Source of the DNA: Plectrocnemia conspersa
Lineage: Eukaryota; Arthropoda; Insecta; Trichoptera; Polycentropodidae
Assembly: GCA_009617715.1 (NCBI GenBank)
Contig: VTFK01000090.1
Span: 558,001-622,000 of the forward strand
DNA: 64,000 nt
Reading direction: 5' to 3'
Below the pieces are notes generated by a model, which saw nothing but the letters and a program-made list of their open reading frames with translations, was not told the DNA's origin and did no database searches. Shown here piece by piece: positions 1-12,240 of this stretch (positions within the stretch are counted from its first letter, which is position 1; each line of letters begins with the position of its first letter). The position numbers and the translations under genes were made by a program.

Positions 1-2955
1 TGCAATATCTCTATTGTAATAATATTTGAGGTTCTGGCGGTTTTCTACATTTGTATGACACGTGTCAAAATCAAATTTAATATTGCTTTGTATATTAAAA
101 GCTTATTTCTCTTCGATAATTGTGATCTGTGACATATAGTCGATACAATTTGTTTTTTTTCTTTTATTAAGGATATCCTTCTGCCATGTGTTCTCATTAA
201 TAGATACTGTTTTTTTCTTAATGGTCAATATTATATGCACTGACTTTCTTTCTTTTGCTTTTACTTTTGATCATTATTTATATTTTCAGTATAATTAAAG
301 GGATGATTAAATTTTTATGTGATGCTAGAACAAATGTTTAAAAATATTTTCACTACAGTATGTTATGAGATCTGCAGTAGATACCAGGTATATTATTCGG
401 CCAAGCACGATTCCTCCAGAATTTATGGGGAAAATGGTTATTCGTTCTTATCTATGCTTTATTAATATTAAAGCGATAGGAAATATATATTTCTCTTTTG
501 TATATTAATCTTTTGTGCAAACCTTTAACAAATGTCTGTATGATGTTTAAAAAATGCTGCGAACTAATTTTTCTCTAGATCTGCTAATATTTTATTAACA
601 ATTTAATGTACTTGTTCGTTTATTGGCAGTTCTTTAATAGAACCAGATTTGATTAGGAATACAATATTCTTGCTTTAACAATATTTGTTTTAAAATTTTT
701 TAAGAACAGCCTTTTGGTTTTTAGTCTAAATTGTCGATATTTTTGTCTGGTTTTAGTATTAATAATATTTCTCCAACCTTAGTAGTATACTTATTATAAA
801 ATAACATTAAATACACATATATATATGGTGAATTTTATAACTTTCTCTAGTAGTTCCTTTTGTAATTTTCTTGTAGTAATATCCTTAGTGATTTTTTCAG
901 GCTCACATCTTGATTTAAAACAATATTTAATGTGGACTAAATAAAAAGTGTTATTTAGAATGTTCCTGGATTTTTTTGTCGGATAGTATAAACATTTTAT
1001 ATATGTTTGACAAGAGTCAGTTATTTTTCTTTATCGCATCACTATATTTTATGAGTTGTGAATTTTTATTTCTACCTTCCATAGCGAATTGTCTGTTGTT
1101 TCAGTTGCAGTATTTCAAATATTTAAGCAAATATCTTATATGGCTATTATAAAATGCATTTGTATATTTTAAATTTTAATGAATGATTGACGATTGATGA
1201 TAATTAATTTGGATACTTACAACTTTATATATTTAAAATACAATTAGTATATTATTTTCTCAAAAAATATGTTATTAATCATATGTTTTTACTTTGTTAC
1301 AGGTGAGTAGGATCATAGACTTTTATCCACAATATACACACTGAAAATTTCTGGTAAAATTATTTTTAATAATATAAATATTTTTACGATTAACTGATTA
1401 ATAAATAATTTATTCGTATATATTATATAGATTTTTAGAATAGATTATTTTTCTTTATACATAATTTCTGATAATTAAATAATATTATTTTATTTTTAAT
1501 ATTAAACTAAAATTCAAAAAGCGTTAAAAATTTCAGTATGATATAAGGGTACATATTATGGGGTACATTTTTAACTATCGTACATTATTCTGGTTAAACA
1601 TAAATTATTATATACATATGTATATTGAACAATGTTTTAATCGACCTTATTTTACCCCTAAATTTAAATTTCACACGAGATAGATACAAAAAAATATTCA
1701 CTAATTGCTGACTGCTCCATAATTCCTCATCGCTTGCTTATATACCCTCGATTTTTTGCTTGATAATCCTTTCTGCCGCTCGACTTGGGCGAATTAGATT
1801 AATTATTCAAAAAGTTGCTAAATTAATTATCTCTGCTTTCATTTTTCTCGTCGCGCATTGTTCCCGTTGGCAAGAACTAGAGTTTAAATTTATTCTCTCA
1901 TTGAAGTTTAACGTCAACTCCAATACGTTCCTGTAGACGCACAATAAAGGCGTTTAAACTTTCATATAAAAATAAATAAAAGTCGCCGAATAATTAATTT
2001 AAACTCCGTTCCTCCGTTGTTTCCATTGTCTCTCCCGGTGACCTTCTGGGTAAATCTTAACAAACGACGTTCCCCTTGTTGAGACGAAAAATGAAATTAC
2101 GCTTTGCGTAAGAATATCGCGTCAAAAATAATTGAATAAATAAATAATAATATAATATTCGAGAATAATGCGACTTAAGCTTTGAAATAATAATATTTAA
2201 TGTAATCCGCTTCTATAATACATATAAAAATATATATTTATAATAGTTAAGTATTTAATTAAATTAATTATTTATGTTACAAAGTAAACAAAATTAATTA
2301 AGTTTATAAATGAATTATAAATTATTTATAATTAAATTAATTAAGTTATGTATACAAAAATGTTTTATATTACTATTGAATAACAATGTAGACATAATTA
2401 ATTTGCACTTTTTTGCCCCATAGATTAAAACTTAATTTATATTATTAAATGAAACATAGACTATAATAATAATTTCAACCTAAATTGTTATTTGAATTTT
2501 TTTATTAATATAATACGTTTATAAATTTTTGGTAAATTTAATACATTTTGCTAATTTCATTAAGAAAATCTAGGAAAAGCTTATTTTTATCGAGGATTTA
2601 TACCGATATACCGGACACAATATAAATAGAAAAAACACCAGGGTTAATTTTTAATTTGAAAAATGGTTTTTCAGGTATTAATCACCGATCATACCACTGG
2701 TCTTTTTGCCTTTTTATGCAATGTGTACGCTGAATATTAAAAAAACATTGTATGTTTTGTCTGCAACATTGGTATGCCATTGCCATAATTATAAATTAAA
2801 TATATGCATTTACAATTTTAATACTTAAAGAAAAACAACTTCATGGAATTATATTAAAGCTTATAAAATACGCCTACTTTAATCTTTTCATCAATTAAAT
2901 ATTAGGCAGAAATATTGCTTGTGTTAAATAAAATAAATTTCGGAGAAAGGTTAAA
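1..2955. other. AT-rich non-coding stretch
   Basis: No open frame of note, no splice-bounded exon and no recognised repeat. A slightly GC-richer patch lies at about 1700-2110, with GCTTTGCGTAAG-like unique sequence. Confidence 0.5.
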
Positions 2956-2959
2956 CCAA

Positions 2960-4265
2960 GGATATATATATGTAAGGATAAAGAAAAGGCTATAATTACT
3001 GAGAAGCTGAAATTCTTAGAAAGATGGGTGGAACACTTTAATAGCATTTTAAATAATGAGTTTTAGAATTTAACACAACTATATAGGCACAACCAGATAA
3101 TTGAAACAAGAATAAACCATCCCTAAACGAGGTAAAGAAAGCAGTAAAACGTCTTAAAAATAAAAAACTAACTTCAGAAGGGGTTGTGAAGACTATCTGC
3201 AATGTATTCCCAGAAATAAAAATTATCTACCAAAATTACACAATGCCATCAGAATGTACTAGAACTATTATTTTCTCCGTAAAAAGAGGGACCCAGTAGC
3301 ATGTAAAAACTATAGAGTTATAAACTTGCTAAATACGGCATAAAAGTTCTATATAATATCATAAGTAGTCTTCTACAACCCTATAAAAATGGGGATAAAG
3401 GTTTGTTTGAAAATACCAATGTTGATTTTGAGCCGGAAAAACCACAACTGATTTCTCTGAAAGTCCACAATTCTTCCTAGATGTTAAATCTGTGTATGAC
3501 TCGATAAACAGAAAGATTATCTAGTCATACACAGATTGTATCCAGCCATGGAAGAACTGGATGTGTCGGAGAAGCAATTTTTATGGTGAAACTCACAATG
3601 AGAAATGTCGAATGTCAGGTAAAAGTACAGATTGTTCTATTCACGCATATACATTCATCGGTATTCGACGCTCTAGCATGTTTTCTAGTAATTATTGCTC
3701 TGGAAAAAGTAAAAATAACCGGCAGTATATATTTATAATAAATCATTTAAAATCGTTTTCTATGCCATACATTGACATAGTTGCAAGATCAAAACAAGCA
3801 TAAATAAAATCCTTGAACGCCATTGCATCATCAGCTAAAAACTTTAGGGTTATGACCTAAGAGAATCAGAATGCATCATGGACATCATGGACATGCCTCT
3901 GAGAGCTAAACACTTACCACGAACGGCTGTTCGATACATTCGAGAGAAAGGTGCTCCGCATGATAAATGGAGCTATAATGGAGGGAAATGAGTGGCGTGT
4001 TAGAAATTTTCTTGATACAACCTGTACCAAAAAAGAGTGTTTCTTCCTTCATTTGTGTTGGAAAGCTTCAGTGGGTGAACCACGTTGCTTTATCCGACCA
4101 CCAAAACAACTGCTAAGTAATAAACTAGATGGCAGAAGATCCGCAAGAAGACGTAACGATAGATGCCAGTAAAGCCGGAGTTAACAACTGGAGAATTATA
4201 AAGAGCTGATGGTTTGGGCCAAAAATGAATAAATGAAGTAAGAGGAAAGTGACAAAATCCGGTGC
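2960..4265 (+). pseudogene. Decayed LINE reverse transcriptase
   Basis: Translation fragments in shifting frames follow the order of an insect non-LTR retrotransposon ORF2. They are LERWVEHFNSILNN (about 3017-3060), EVKKAVKRLKNKK (3128-3167), KRGDPVACKNYRVINLLNTA (3285-3345), FLDVKSVYDSINRK (3474-3515; the F-D-x(3)-A-Y-D palm motif), KLTMRNVECQVKVQ (about 3590-3632), ERKVLRMINGA (about 3940-3972) and a basic C-terminal stretch GRRSARRRNDRC (about 4132-4170), then GVNNWR. Many stops and frameshifts show it is dead. The segment that should hold the catalytic (Y/F)ADD box, between about 3720 and 3900, is missing or unreadable. A 15-bp inverted repeat interrupts the palm region. The clade was not determined. 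Confidence 0.8.
3487..3537. repeat. Perfect 15-bp inverted repeat inside the dead LINE
   Basis: Arms 3487-3501 (AATCTGTGTATGACT) and 3523-3537 (its exact reverse complement) with a 21-nt spacer. The right arm replaces the sequence expected just after the YDSINRK block, so it looks like a fold-back insertion after the element died. Confidence 0.85.
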
Positions 4266-4269
4266 CAAA

Positions 4270-7100
4270 ATATCTTAAAATCATTTTTATATATGTGTAA
4301 GAATGTTAGTTAGTTATCACATTATTTTAAATTTCATTTAAATCAGTCAATCTTTTCAGTTACCACACTAAAAATAAATATCAGTAATAGTACCAATTAT
4401 ATTATTATTTATGAGGTATTAACCTCCGTATTTTTTAATAAAGTCAATGTTTCCTTTCCGAGTATAAATAGGACCTTTTATACGCGCTGACTTTAAATAT
4501 ATATTTTTTAATGTAAAAGAATCTAAATTATGTATACAAAAATAAAAGCGTAGAAAGCAAAAATTAATTACAAGTGTCGCAAACCACGAAGCGTTTCTAG
4601 ACGTTTAAAAATTCGTTTAACAACAATAAACGGTTTATAATATAATAACAAAGAAAAACGCTATAGACGACGAATGTGGTTATTGCTTTTTTATTCAAAT
4701 ACCTGACACCGCATACTATAAATAATACGAAGCATATTACATAGGCAATATTTTACATTTTCTCTGCAGTAAATTTATGAAGGGAAAACGAATGCAATAA
4801 CGGAGATGAAAAACAATGCGTAAATATGTTTTATGATAATATATGAGACATTGATCAATCGGCTGTTACAAAATTACGTTATAAAATATTTTATATATTC
4901 ATATTATTCAGAAAAATAATTATCCTTAAAAGCTCCTAATAAATAAAATAATAATTATCTGTGTGAAATAAACAAATTCACACTGAACTTGTTATATGTA
5001 ATATATTTTTTATAACATAATAACTAAAATACAGTTAGCGTATACGCTAACGGTTTATTTCTTTATAAATTCATTAATTTAATGTATAATAAAAAAACTA
5101 AGCATCATAAATTCAAGTTTAGCATTTTTTGCAACACACTTTTTTAATGACGGTTTTCTTCACACAGTAAATTTATTATAAAAATATGTATTAAGTCTTC
5201 CATTAAAATATGACAGGTGTTAGCCCAAATAATGCTGGTAATACAATACAATTAATGAGGCACTAAACCGAAATTATTCTGTAAATTAGTGACATCAATT
5301 TTAATAATTAAAAACTACTATAACAGTTTAAAAATTACAAATATCACTGCGATTCATTTTTGCGATGCTTAGCAGTGAGATTAAAAACATCTAGGCAAAC
5401 CTTGATGATCGACCGGAATTATAATTATATATTGATCACTAGATTGATCTCCCATATACGATAGAAATTCAAAAACACTGCGATTCATTTGAGATTTCAG
5501 CTCAGGTAGTTAATAAAATCATTATTCAGGTATAAGCACTCGACACATTTAATTTATAACACATTATTTAATAATTGTAACTAATTTTATTTAACTTATA
5601 TTAAATCTAGCTTTATTATTGTAATATTATATGTTAAAAGTCGACATTGAATACAATATAATTTAATTAAAATACGACAAAAAAATAAAATACTTATTTT
5701 GAACAATATAATAGAATTCATTACCCTGCTGGGCGTATACAAGGGAACTTTTGTGTCGCTCCACAATTACACACAATGTACCTGCGGAACGAAACAACTT
5801 TTTAGTAATACTTAGAAACGTATGTCGTACATACACATTCACTCTAAATATGTGTGTATGTGTGCAATTCATTATTGTAGACGGTAGGCTCTATTCAAAA
5901 GGAAATCCCCGTAGAAACCAGAAAGATACATTCATCCTTCGAGTGAGGTAAACCAAGAGCTTTTGACAAAATCTCTTCTGTTCGCTCTTAGCCGCTTAAT
6001 GGGACGCTTCCCTCAGGTAAAACTGCTAAAGTAAAATTTTTGATATTAATAACTTAAATTAATCATGATGCTGTAAACTTTGGTGAATTATCGGTTAAGC
6101 GGTTAACCGCCGTACACATGCCTCGATTTATAACTAATCTTATTATCATATTATCCAAATATATTTAATATACTAAAATAGATTACCTTGATACTCAATT
6201 AAAAATGTGCGCATGCATGCGTTTAAAAGCACGTATGCCATTAAAAGGAGCCTATGAAAAAATAATCTCCTTGTGGGCTCCACGTCAACGGTATAAAATA
6301 TTGAAGCAAAGTACAGTATAAAGCTTTTATATAATAAAATACAATACTGGAGTTTATTTATTCTCATAAGTTCAGTGCGTTCAATTGTAATATTGATTTT
6401 TTAGATATGTATTACATCTCTTGTATTAGAAAAAAAACATATAGCAAATTGAATTGAAAGTATAAAATACTTTTGTAAGTATCATAAGAGCTTTTGTAGA
6501 ATAAATCATTTTATGTTGTTATCAAAAAAATATGAACTAAAATAAATACGAAAGAAGAGCTTAGTATAATAAATATATATTATTTAACAACTAGTATAAT
6601 TTATTGATTAGTATCGTACCTCTGTAAAATTTAATATATAACATGAAAGTTTTCTTTATTTATTATCATTATAGAACATAATTTATACGTTAAACATAAC
6701 TGAATTAAAAATAATAATAATGTAATCATACATATTTATGAACTGCTCTATATATTATTTCATACAATTAACTTTTGAATTTATTGTATTTCATAATATC
6801 GAAAAATCTATTATAGCTATTAAATTATGTTGCTATTTTATCCAACACAATAAACGTATCTGGGTAAGTTTTTGTTAAAATAACAATTGATTATAAAATA
6901 TTTTTCTGAAAATTTTTCTCAACCATAAAAAACTGTGATAAAATAACTCTTACAGATGCATATTTATTTAATATATAATTGGTAGCCATCTTTACCGTGC
7001 ATGCGAGTCTGGTTAACTTTTCTATGATACTCAGTTGTACAAAGCACTTGAGTTAGTTTATTAATATCTACTCGCTCATCGGTTTGTTTATAATTAATAA
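4270..7100. other. AT-rich stretch without genes
   Basis: No exon or transposon recognised. A 12-bp palindrome GCGGTTAACCGC lies near 6098-6109, and a GC-richer patch near 5880-6010 has no readable function. Confidence 0.45.
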
Positions 7101-7109
7101 AAAAAAATA

Positions 7110-7478
7110 GTAGGGTTTTATTCCACGAAGTTATAATACTTTAAGTTTTTAAATTTACCGCCATTATCAAAAAAAATAAAAATATACTAAATATTAAGGG
7201 GATGCTTATTTATTTTATACGATAACGAAAATTCAATTATTAGTCATTAAAACAAAGTAATTAAGAGCGTTAACTCAAAAAGGCTCGTATGGGGGTCCGA
7301 TCGATATGATACATACCTTGTTTTGAAGCAAAAAACTATTTTTTTTATATTTTATTTCAATGCAGCTTTATCTTTTGAACGTTTTATATTCAGCAAACTT
7401 TTATGTAGGATTTTAACCTACGGAGTTATGAGTGCTTAAGTTTTAAATTTGCCGCCATTTTGCAAAAAAAAATATTGG
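7110..7478. repeat. Two diverged direct copies of a ~75-bp sequence
   Basis: Copy 1 (about 7110-7185) and copy 2 (about 7402-7478) share the order TAGG-TTTTA, a CGNAGTTAT block, CTTAAGTTTT-type sequence, AAATTT(A/G)CCGCCATT and then a poly-A run. They lie about 290 bp apart with many substitutions. They probably belong to a dispersed repeat whose full extent is not seen. Confidence 0.6.
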
Positions 7479-7764
7479 ATTTTGCTAGCGTGGGATAAAA
7501 TGCTACTAGCAGATTTTTAGTCATATCAAAATCCTCGCTAAATCCTTTCAGTGTTTTCTGAAATCTTGTGCTACAGCATGTTTTATATGCTATACACTTT
7601 TAGCTTGATTATTTTAGCAGCCCATTATTTTCAATTTTTTAAATGATTATTTAGTAAGCGGTTGTTTATTATTATTAACCTTAAAAAAATTTCACACTAC
7701 CAAATATGCATCGCAAATTCAGCAATATGTCGTAGTTCACTTTAAAATGTTTGTTCTTCTGGTT

Positions 7765-7819
7765 AACATATAGTGAATGTCAATGTCATTATTCAGAAAC
7801 ATATGGTGAATGTCAATGT
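7765..7819. repeat. 22-bp direct repeat
   Basis: Copies at 7765-7786 and 7798-7819 differ at one base (AACATATAGTGAATG versus AACATATGGTGAATG, then TCAATGT). The offset is 33 bp. Confidence 0.85.
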
Positions 7820-7959
7820 TCTTCAAATTGGATTATGAAATATTCAGATTTTATTCCCTCCGTGGAATTATGTGCCAAATATCAGTAATTTTATTTACCT
7901 TGAAATTATTATATAATACTTATGTTTATATGTATAACATAATCGTTTTTTGATATCAG

Positions 7960-8240
7960 CCACTGCGTGTGACAGTTAACCGGTTCGACGGTTAAACGCG
8001 CATTTTAAGTTAAACGTTTCTACGCGTGTGTTCCGAATTAATCCAGCACTCGGTAAGCGTCCAAAAGTTCCCTCGCTAAATATTGAACGAAACTTAGCCG
8101 TTCAAGTATTAATACGGCGTCTAAAGCGGGTAGGGTTATGGCTTTAAATTGAGGGAATGATGTGCCGAAATGCGTACGAAATCCTTTCTAAGTATTCGAA
8201 ATTCGAGTCGAAGTCCCCGACCGGCGCGGCGCTTCGGATT
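7960..8240. promoter_or_regulatory. GC-richer block with Grainyhead-like site
   Basis: A GC-richer, CpG-containing block in AT-rich surroundings, with the palindrome AACCGGTT at 7978-7985, the type of core bound by Grainyhead factors. A related CGACGGTTAAAC follows directly. Regulatory function is inference. Confidence 0.25.
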
Positions 8241-11095
8241 AATTCTCTTGCCCCTATTTAAAAGTGTGCTATATGTAAGACAATTTATTTTTGACTTTCG
8301 TTTATTATGTCTAGATTCTACAGAGGTATGTGCTCGTGTGTGTATATATACCTACGGAATGCCTTTAGTATATTATATACATATATAAAATATGTATGTA
8401 CGTACGTATCGTTTGGAATTTGCAGAATAATATTTATGTAGGATGCTTGCTTACAAAATTGTAAGTTGTTTTTGTGTTTATACTCACTATTTTGTGTTCG
8501 TTTATTAAATAATAGCGAAACTAAAGCACCGAAGGTTGAACGCTACCGTAAGAAAACAACACACTGTTTTTTTAACTTGCTATCTTACATGGTTGAAAGA
8601 AAATTTAATCAATTTAATCTTTCTTTAACAATGTCTTTGGCATTGTTTGTAGAAACAGCCATGTATCTACTTCCCAAATAAATATATTATATTAAATAGT
8701 CTCAAATAATATATTTTATTACAATCATTAAACACTAATACAGTCCCGATTAATTATGATATTTTTATATTTTTAAATTTATACATATATAATATACTTT
8801 ATCTTTAAAAAAAAAATTTCTAAGGTACATACATATATTTTATTTTAAATGCAGACGTTTCACAAACAAGTTGTATTGAGCTCAAACAAATAAAACTAAC
8901 GAAGCAAAAGCATGCATTTGGTCAAGTGATCAATTATTAGTTAACGGAGTTGTGCACATTACGCTAATAGTCACTATCTTGATTGTTTTATATTTTGCTT
9001 TTATCATAATGAGACAATTCCAGGAAAGTTAGTTTTACTTTCAGATATATACCTATATAGGTTAACATCAAACAAAGACATGTCAATGTTATTTCATGTA
9101 ACTACTTGATCAAATACAAAAAAAAAAAAAAACAAGATTAAAAGTAAACAGTACACAATAATAATTTTAGATGACCCAAAATAACATAAATTGTTCTTGT
9201 TACCATATGCTTTCACCTTTTGTATTACTGTGATGAAAAAGAATGTTTCGCAACTGTTTCGATTGTGTATTTCTTAGTGAATGTGTATTTTTACTAGTAT
9301 ACAAATAAGTTCACTGACTACTTAACAGAAAATGTTCAGCTTTACAATTATTTTTGGAAATAAAATTCGCTGTTGGCCTAATATATTTATTAAGTGGTAT
9401 TTACAATTAGCAATTTAAGACCACCACACTATTCTACACTTTTCACGCTTGTTAAAAGCAAAATATAATTTCACTAGCACCTGCTATTTATTTATTTATT
9501 TTAATAATTTATTTTGCCTAATACCTAATCTTTACATTAAACAAATTTTAACTAAATATAAATAATTAATACATAACATAAAGAGAAAATAAAAATAAAC
9601 AGAAAAAAAAGACTTTTTTTAAAAATATATTTTTAATATATGCATATATTTATATGTACATAATAACATCTACTTTTCTTCAAAAATGCGTTTATTGTTT
9701 CAGTGAAAATGTATTTTGATATGATTTAACTTAAATGCCAGTGAAAATATATTTTTATAATAAAACTAGTAATATTCTCTGATGCTATTCTGATTGTATA
9801 TGTACTGTTTTGTAAGTCTGGTTGACTATTTCTTCTCCTAATATTGTTCTGCATATTTTATTTTATTTCTGTTTCCCCAATGTTCTTACTCTAATAAAAT
9901 TCAGAATTTTTTTAATATTTTTTTTATGCTCCTTTTTCTGTTAAAAATGTATTATTGTTTTTTAATGACCTAATTTAATATGTTTTATTTTTTTTAATAA
10001 CCGACGTTTTACAAACTTGATTAAAATATTTAGTAGATTATTTTTTGAAAAAGTGTAATGAACTACGAGTTATCTTATACAAATTAAACATAAAGTTCAA
10101 CCCCCAAATCGCTTAATTATTTCTATTTATGTTAATAAAATGATAATGACTAATTAAAATATTTCTTTTTGTGATATCTATGTAATTAACAATGTTTTGT
10201 CTAAAAGACAGAATGAATGTATACTGTTTACAAAAATCATAAATTGAACCCCTAATTAGTTTATATTTTTTATTATTTTTATACAATTCTTATAACGAAA
10301 GAAATTTTTTTTTGCTTACCTATAAATTTTATTTATATCTTGTTTCTGAAACTCTTTTATCTAATTATGTAATGTTTTTGAAAGTCTTGTAAGGCCTTCT
10401 TTTATTCTTTAAAACTTGTCTTGTAGTATATCAATGCTTCAGTATGTATTAGTTTTTTTTTATGTTTTTTTATTATCATAGATCTTTCAACATATTCTGA
10501 TTTGTGATGATAATAAATTATTTTATTTAGTAGATCAAAAACACAGGTATAATAACAAAATGCTGGAAACAAATAACAATAACTGTTTCTTTAAAAAAAA
10601 ACATTGTTGGTTACACTTTGTCTTTTTTTACAGAGGTTTTTTGTTGTGAATTTGTCATATGATGTAGGCAAAGTTCACTCCTGCAGTTTCTTGGAATACG
10701 AAATTGTAATACGTATAAATATATTTATATGGAATATATAGTATTAATTAAATTACCATTAAACTTCTACAGCCAACCTTATATTGCTGCAAAATAGTGG
10801 TTTTTTTAACAGTTAAATTCTACATTTTCTCAAAAAAATATTATTTATACTAGTATGAAAAATCATCCACAAAATAATAGATTTTTTAATAGGACTGGTA
10901 TTTTTTACAAACATTTTATTCGATTAATTTATGATACTTTATTTAATATAATTTTGGTTTGTCAACTCTTTTTAAACTATCATACTCTTTACCATGCATT
11001 GCACCTGAACATGACACTTAATATTTAAAAACTCGCTTTCAACTAAAGAGCTTGCATTTTTAATTAAACTTGACTTTTGCTGTGTTAAAAGTATA
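8240..11095. other. AT-rich, low-complexity stretch
   Basis: Short A and T runs, for example A(14) near 9118-9133, and no recognised gene or transposon. Short open frames here have no features of real exons. Confidence 0.45.
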
Positions 11096-11104
11096 TTAAA
11101 AAGC

Positions 11105-11640
11105 ACGCTGCATTTAATACCCACTCCCTGTTTACCAGCTACGTCAGCATCAATATCGCCGGTACAGCCGGATGTTGTTTGATAAACAATCGAATATGAA
11201 AATGGGCAATCCGCCCCCACATCATCGAGCGCGCCGATTCCCATTTAATAATGACGAAACATCCCGCTCCGGAGGATAGATAGAGAGCAAGATAGAGTGG
11301 GTGCGAGCGAGCGGGATGGAAGTAAAAAAGACAAAGTAATCTCCACGGAGAGAGGAGCGGTTGCTTTCCCTCTGATTTCCCATAAGTGCCTCGTAATCTG
11401 CTTTTGTCGGCGGCAGACGCGAACCCAATACCCCAAAGGGGGAACAAAGCCTTCCCACTTCTTGTGCCCCGATACGGGGGGAATCAATTGTTCCCCGATA
11501 ACCATACGCTTGCTCTCCTTGCGTGTAACTGCGTAGCCATTCGTAAACTTTTCTGCCATTATCGAGATTATGTACACCCACATGAGTGACTGTATTCATA
11601 GAGTGAGGCTTGTGTGCCGGAAACGAGGAATTAAAATTGT
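11105..11640. promoter_or_regulatory. GC-richer intronic block, candidate enhancer
   Basis: Clearly GC-richer than its flanks, so several overlapping open frames survive on both strands by chance of composition; none has a recognised domain. GA-rich motifs (GAGAGCAAGATAGAG, CGGAGAGAGGAGCGG) at 11281-11360 fit GAGA-factor type sites. No function is proven. Confidence 0.35.
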
Positions 11641-11905
11641 CTTCTTGGTAGTATTTTTGTTGTTATTTTCTCATATACGCTAGAGGGGATCATTGAGGGT
11701 TGATAGGCATTCAATCAAGTTCTAATCATTCTTAAGTGTCGCTGAATGTATTAGAAGACCTATACTTTTCTTATCTATGTTATATTTATATTTTTGAGTT
11801 GTGGGTCAACAACAACATTGGCCGAAATAAAATTTATCGACCAGTGTATATATAAATTATCTATATATAGCTTACCTAAAGATAATTTTAGTCCATATTT
11901 TTTGG

Positions 11906-11957
11906 ATGACAATCCATATTCTTGTGTTTAATTAAACACAAGAATATGGATTGTCAT
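11906..11957. repeat. Perfect 52-bp palindrome
   Basis: Left arm 11906-11931 (ATGACAATCCATATTCTTGT then GTTTAA) is the exact reverse complement of 11932-11957, with no spacer and TTAATTAA at the centre. It could extrude as a long hairpin or cruciform. Confidence 0.95.
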
Positions 11958-11964
11958 TGATAAG

Positions 11965-11982
11965 AGTGTTTAATTAAACACT
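11965..11982. repeat. 18-bp palindrome repeating the core of the 52-bp palindrome
   Basis: AGTGTTTAATTAAACACT is a perfect palindrome. Its central 16 bp (GTGTTTAATTAAACAC) equal 11924-11939, the centre of the larger palindrome 42 bp upstream. Confidence 0.95.
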
Positions 11983-12240
11983 TCTGGAAATTGCTCAAAG
12001 GCATCGTAAACAATCCTTCGGTGCTCGAGCAGCTCCAAATGTGGGCTCCGGAAGGTGGTTATAGTTCTCAATCGTGTCCACTGTTCTTACCTGCAAAGTC
12101 TAGAACTGGATCACTTACCAACTCTTCTCTGGCAAGACCGTTCGTCTGCTCAATACTGTGCATAGAGATATTCACATTTTCTCGGGTTTTGGTTCAATTT
12201 GTGTGGGACAATGCAGACCTGTTGAGGTGATTTGTGTCTG
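11983..12240. other. Short open, moderately GC-rich segment next to the palindromes
   Basis: A plus-strand open frame of about 79 codons (11991-12230) starts LKGIVNNPSVLEQLQMWAPE. It has no recognised domain and no good splice borders. It may be part of a mobile sequence inserted with the palindrome, or simply non-coding. Confidence 0.2.

Noticed and set aside
11222..11599. Cluster of overlapping open frames of 79-125 codons on both strands
   Set aside because: They overlap each other in several frames in a GC-richer block, have no domain, and are explained by the low stop-codon density of that composition.
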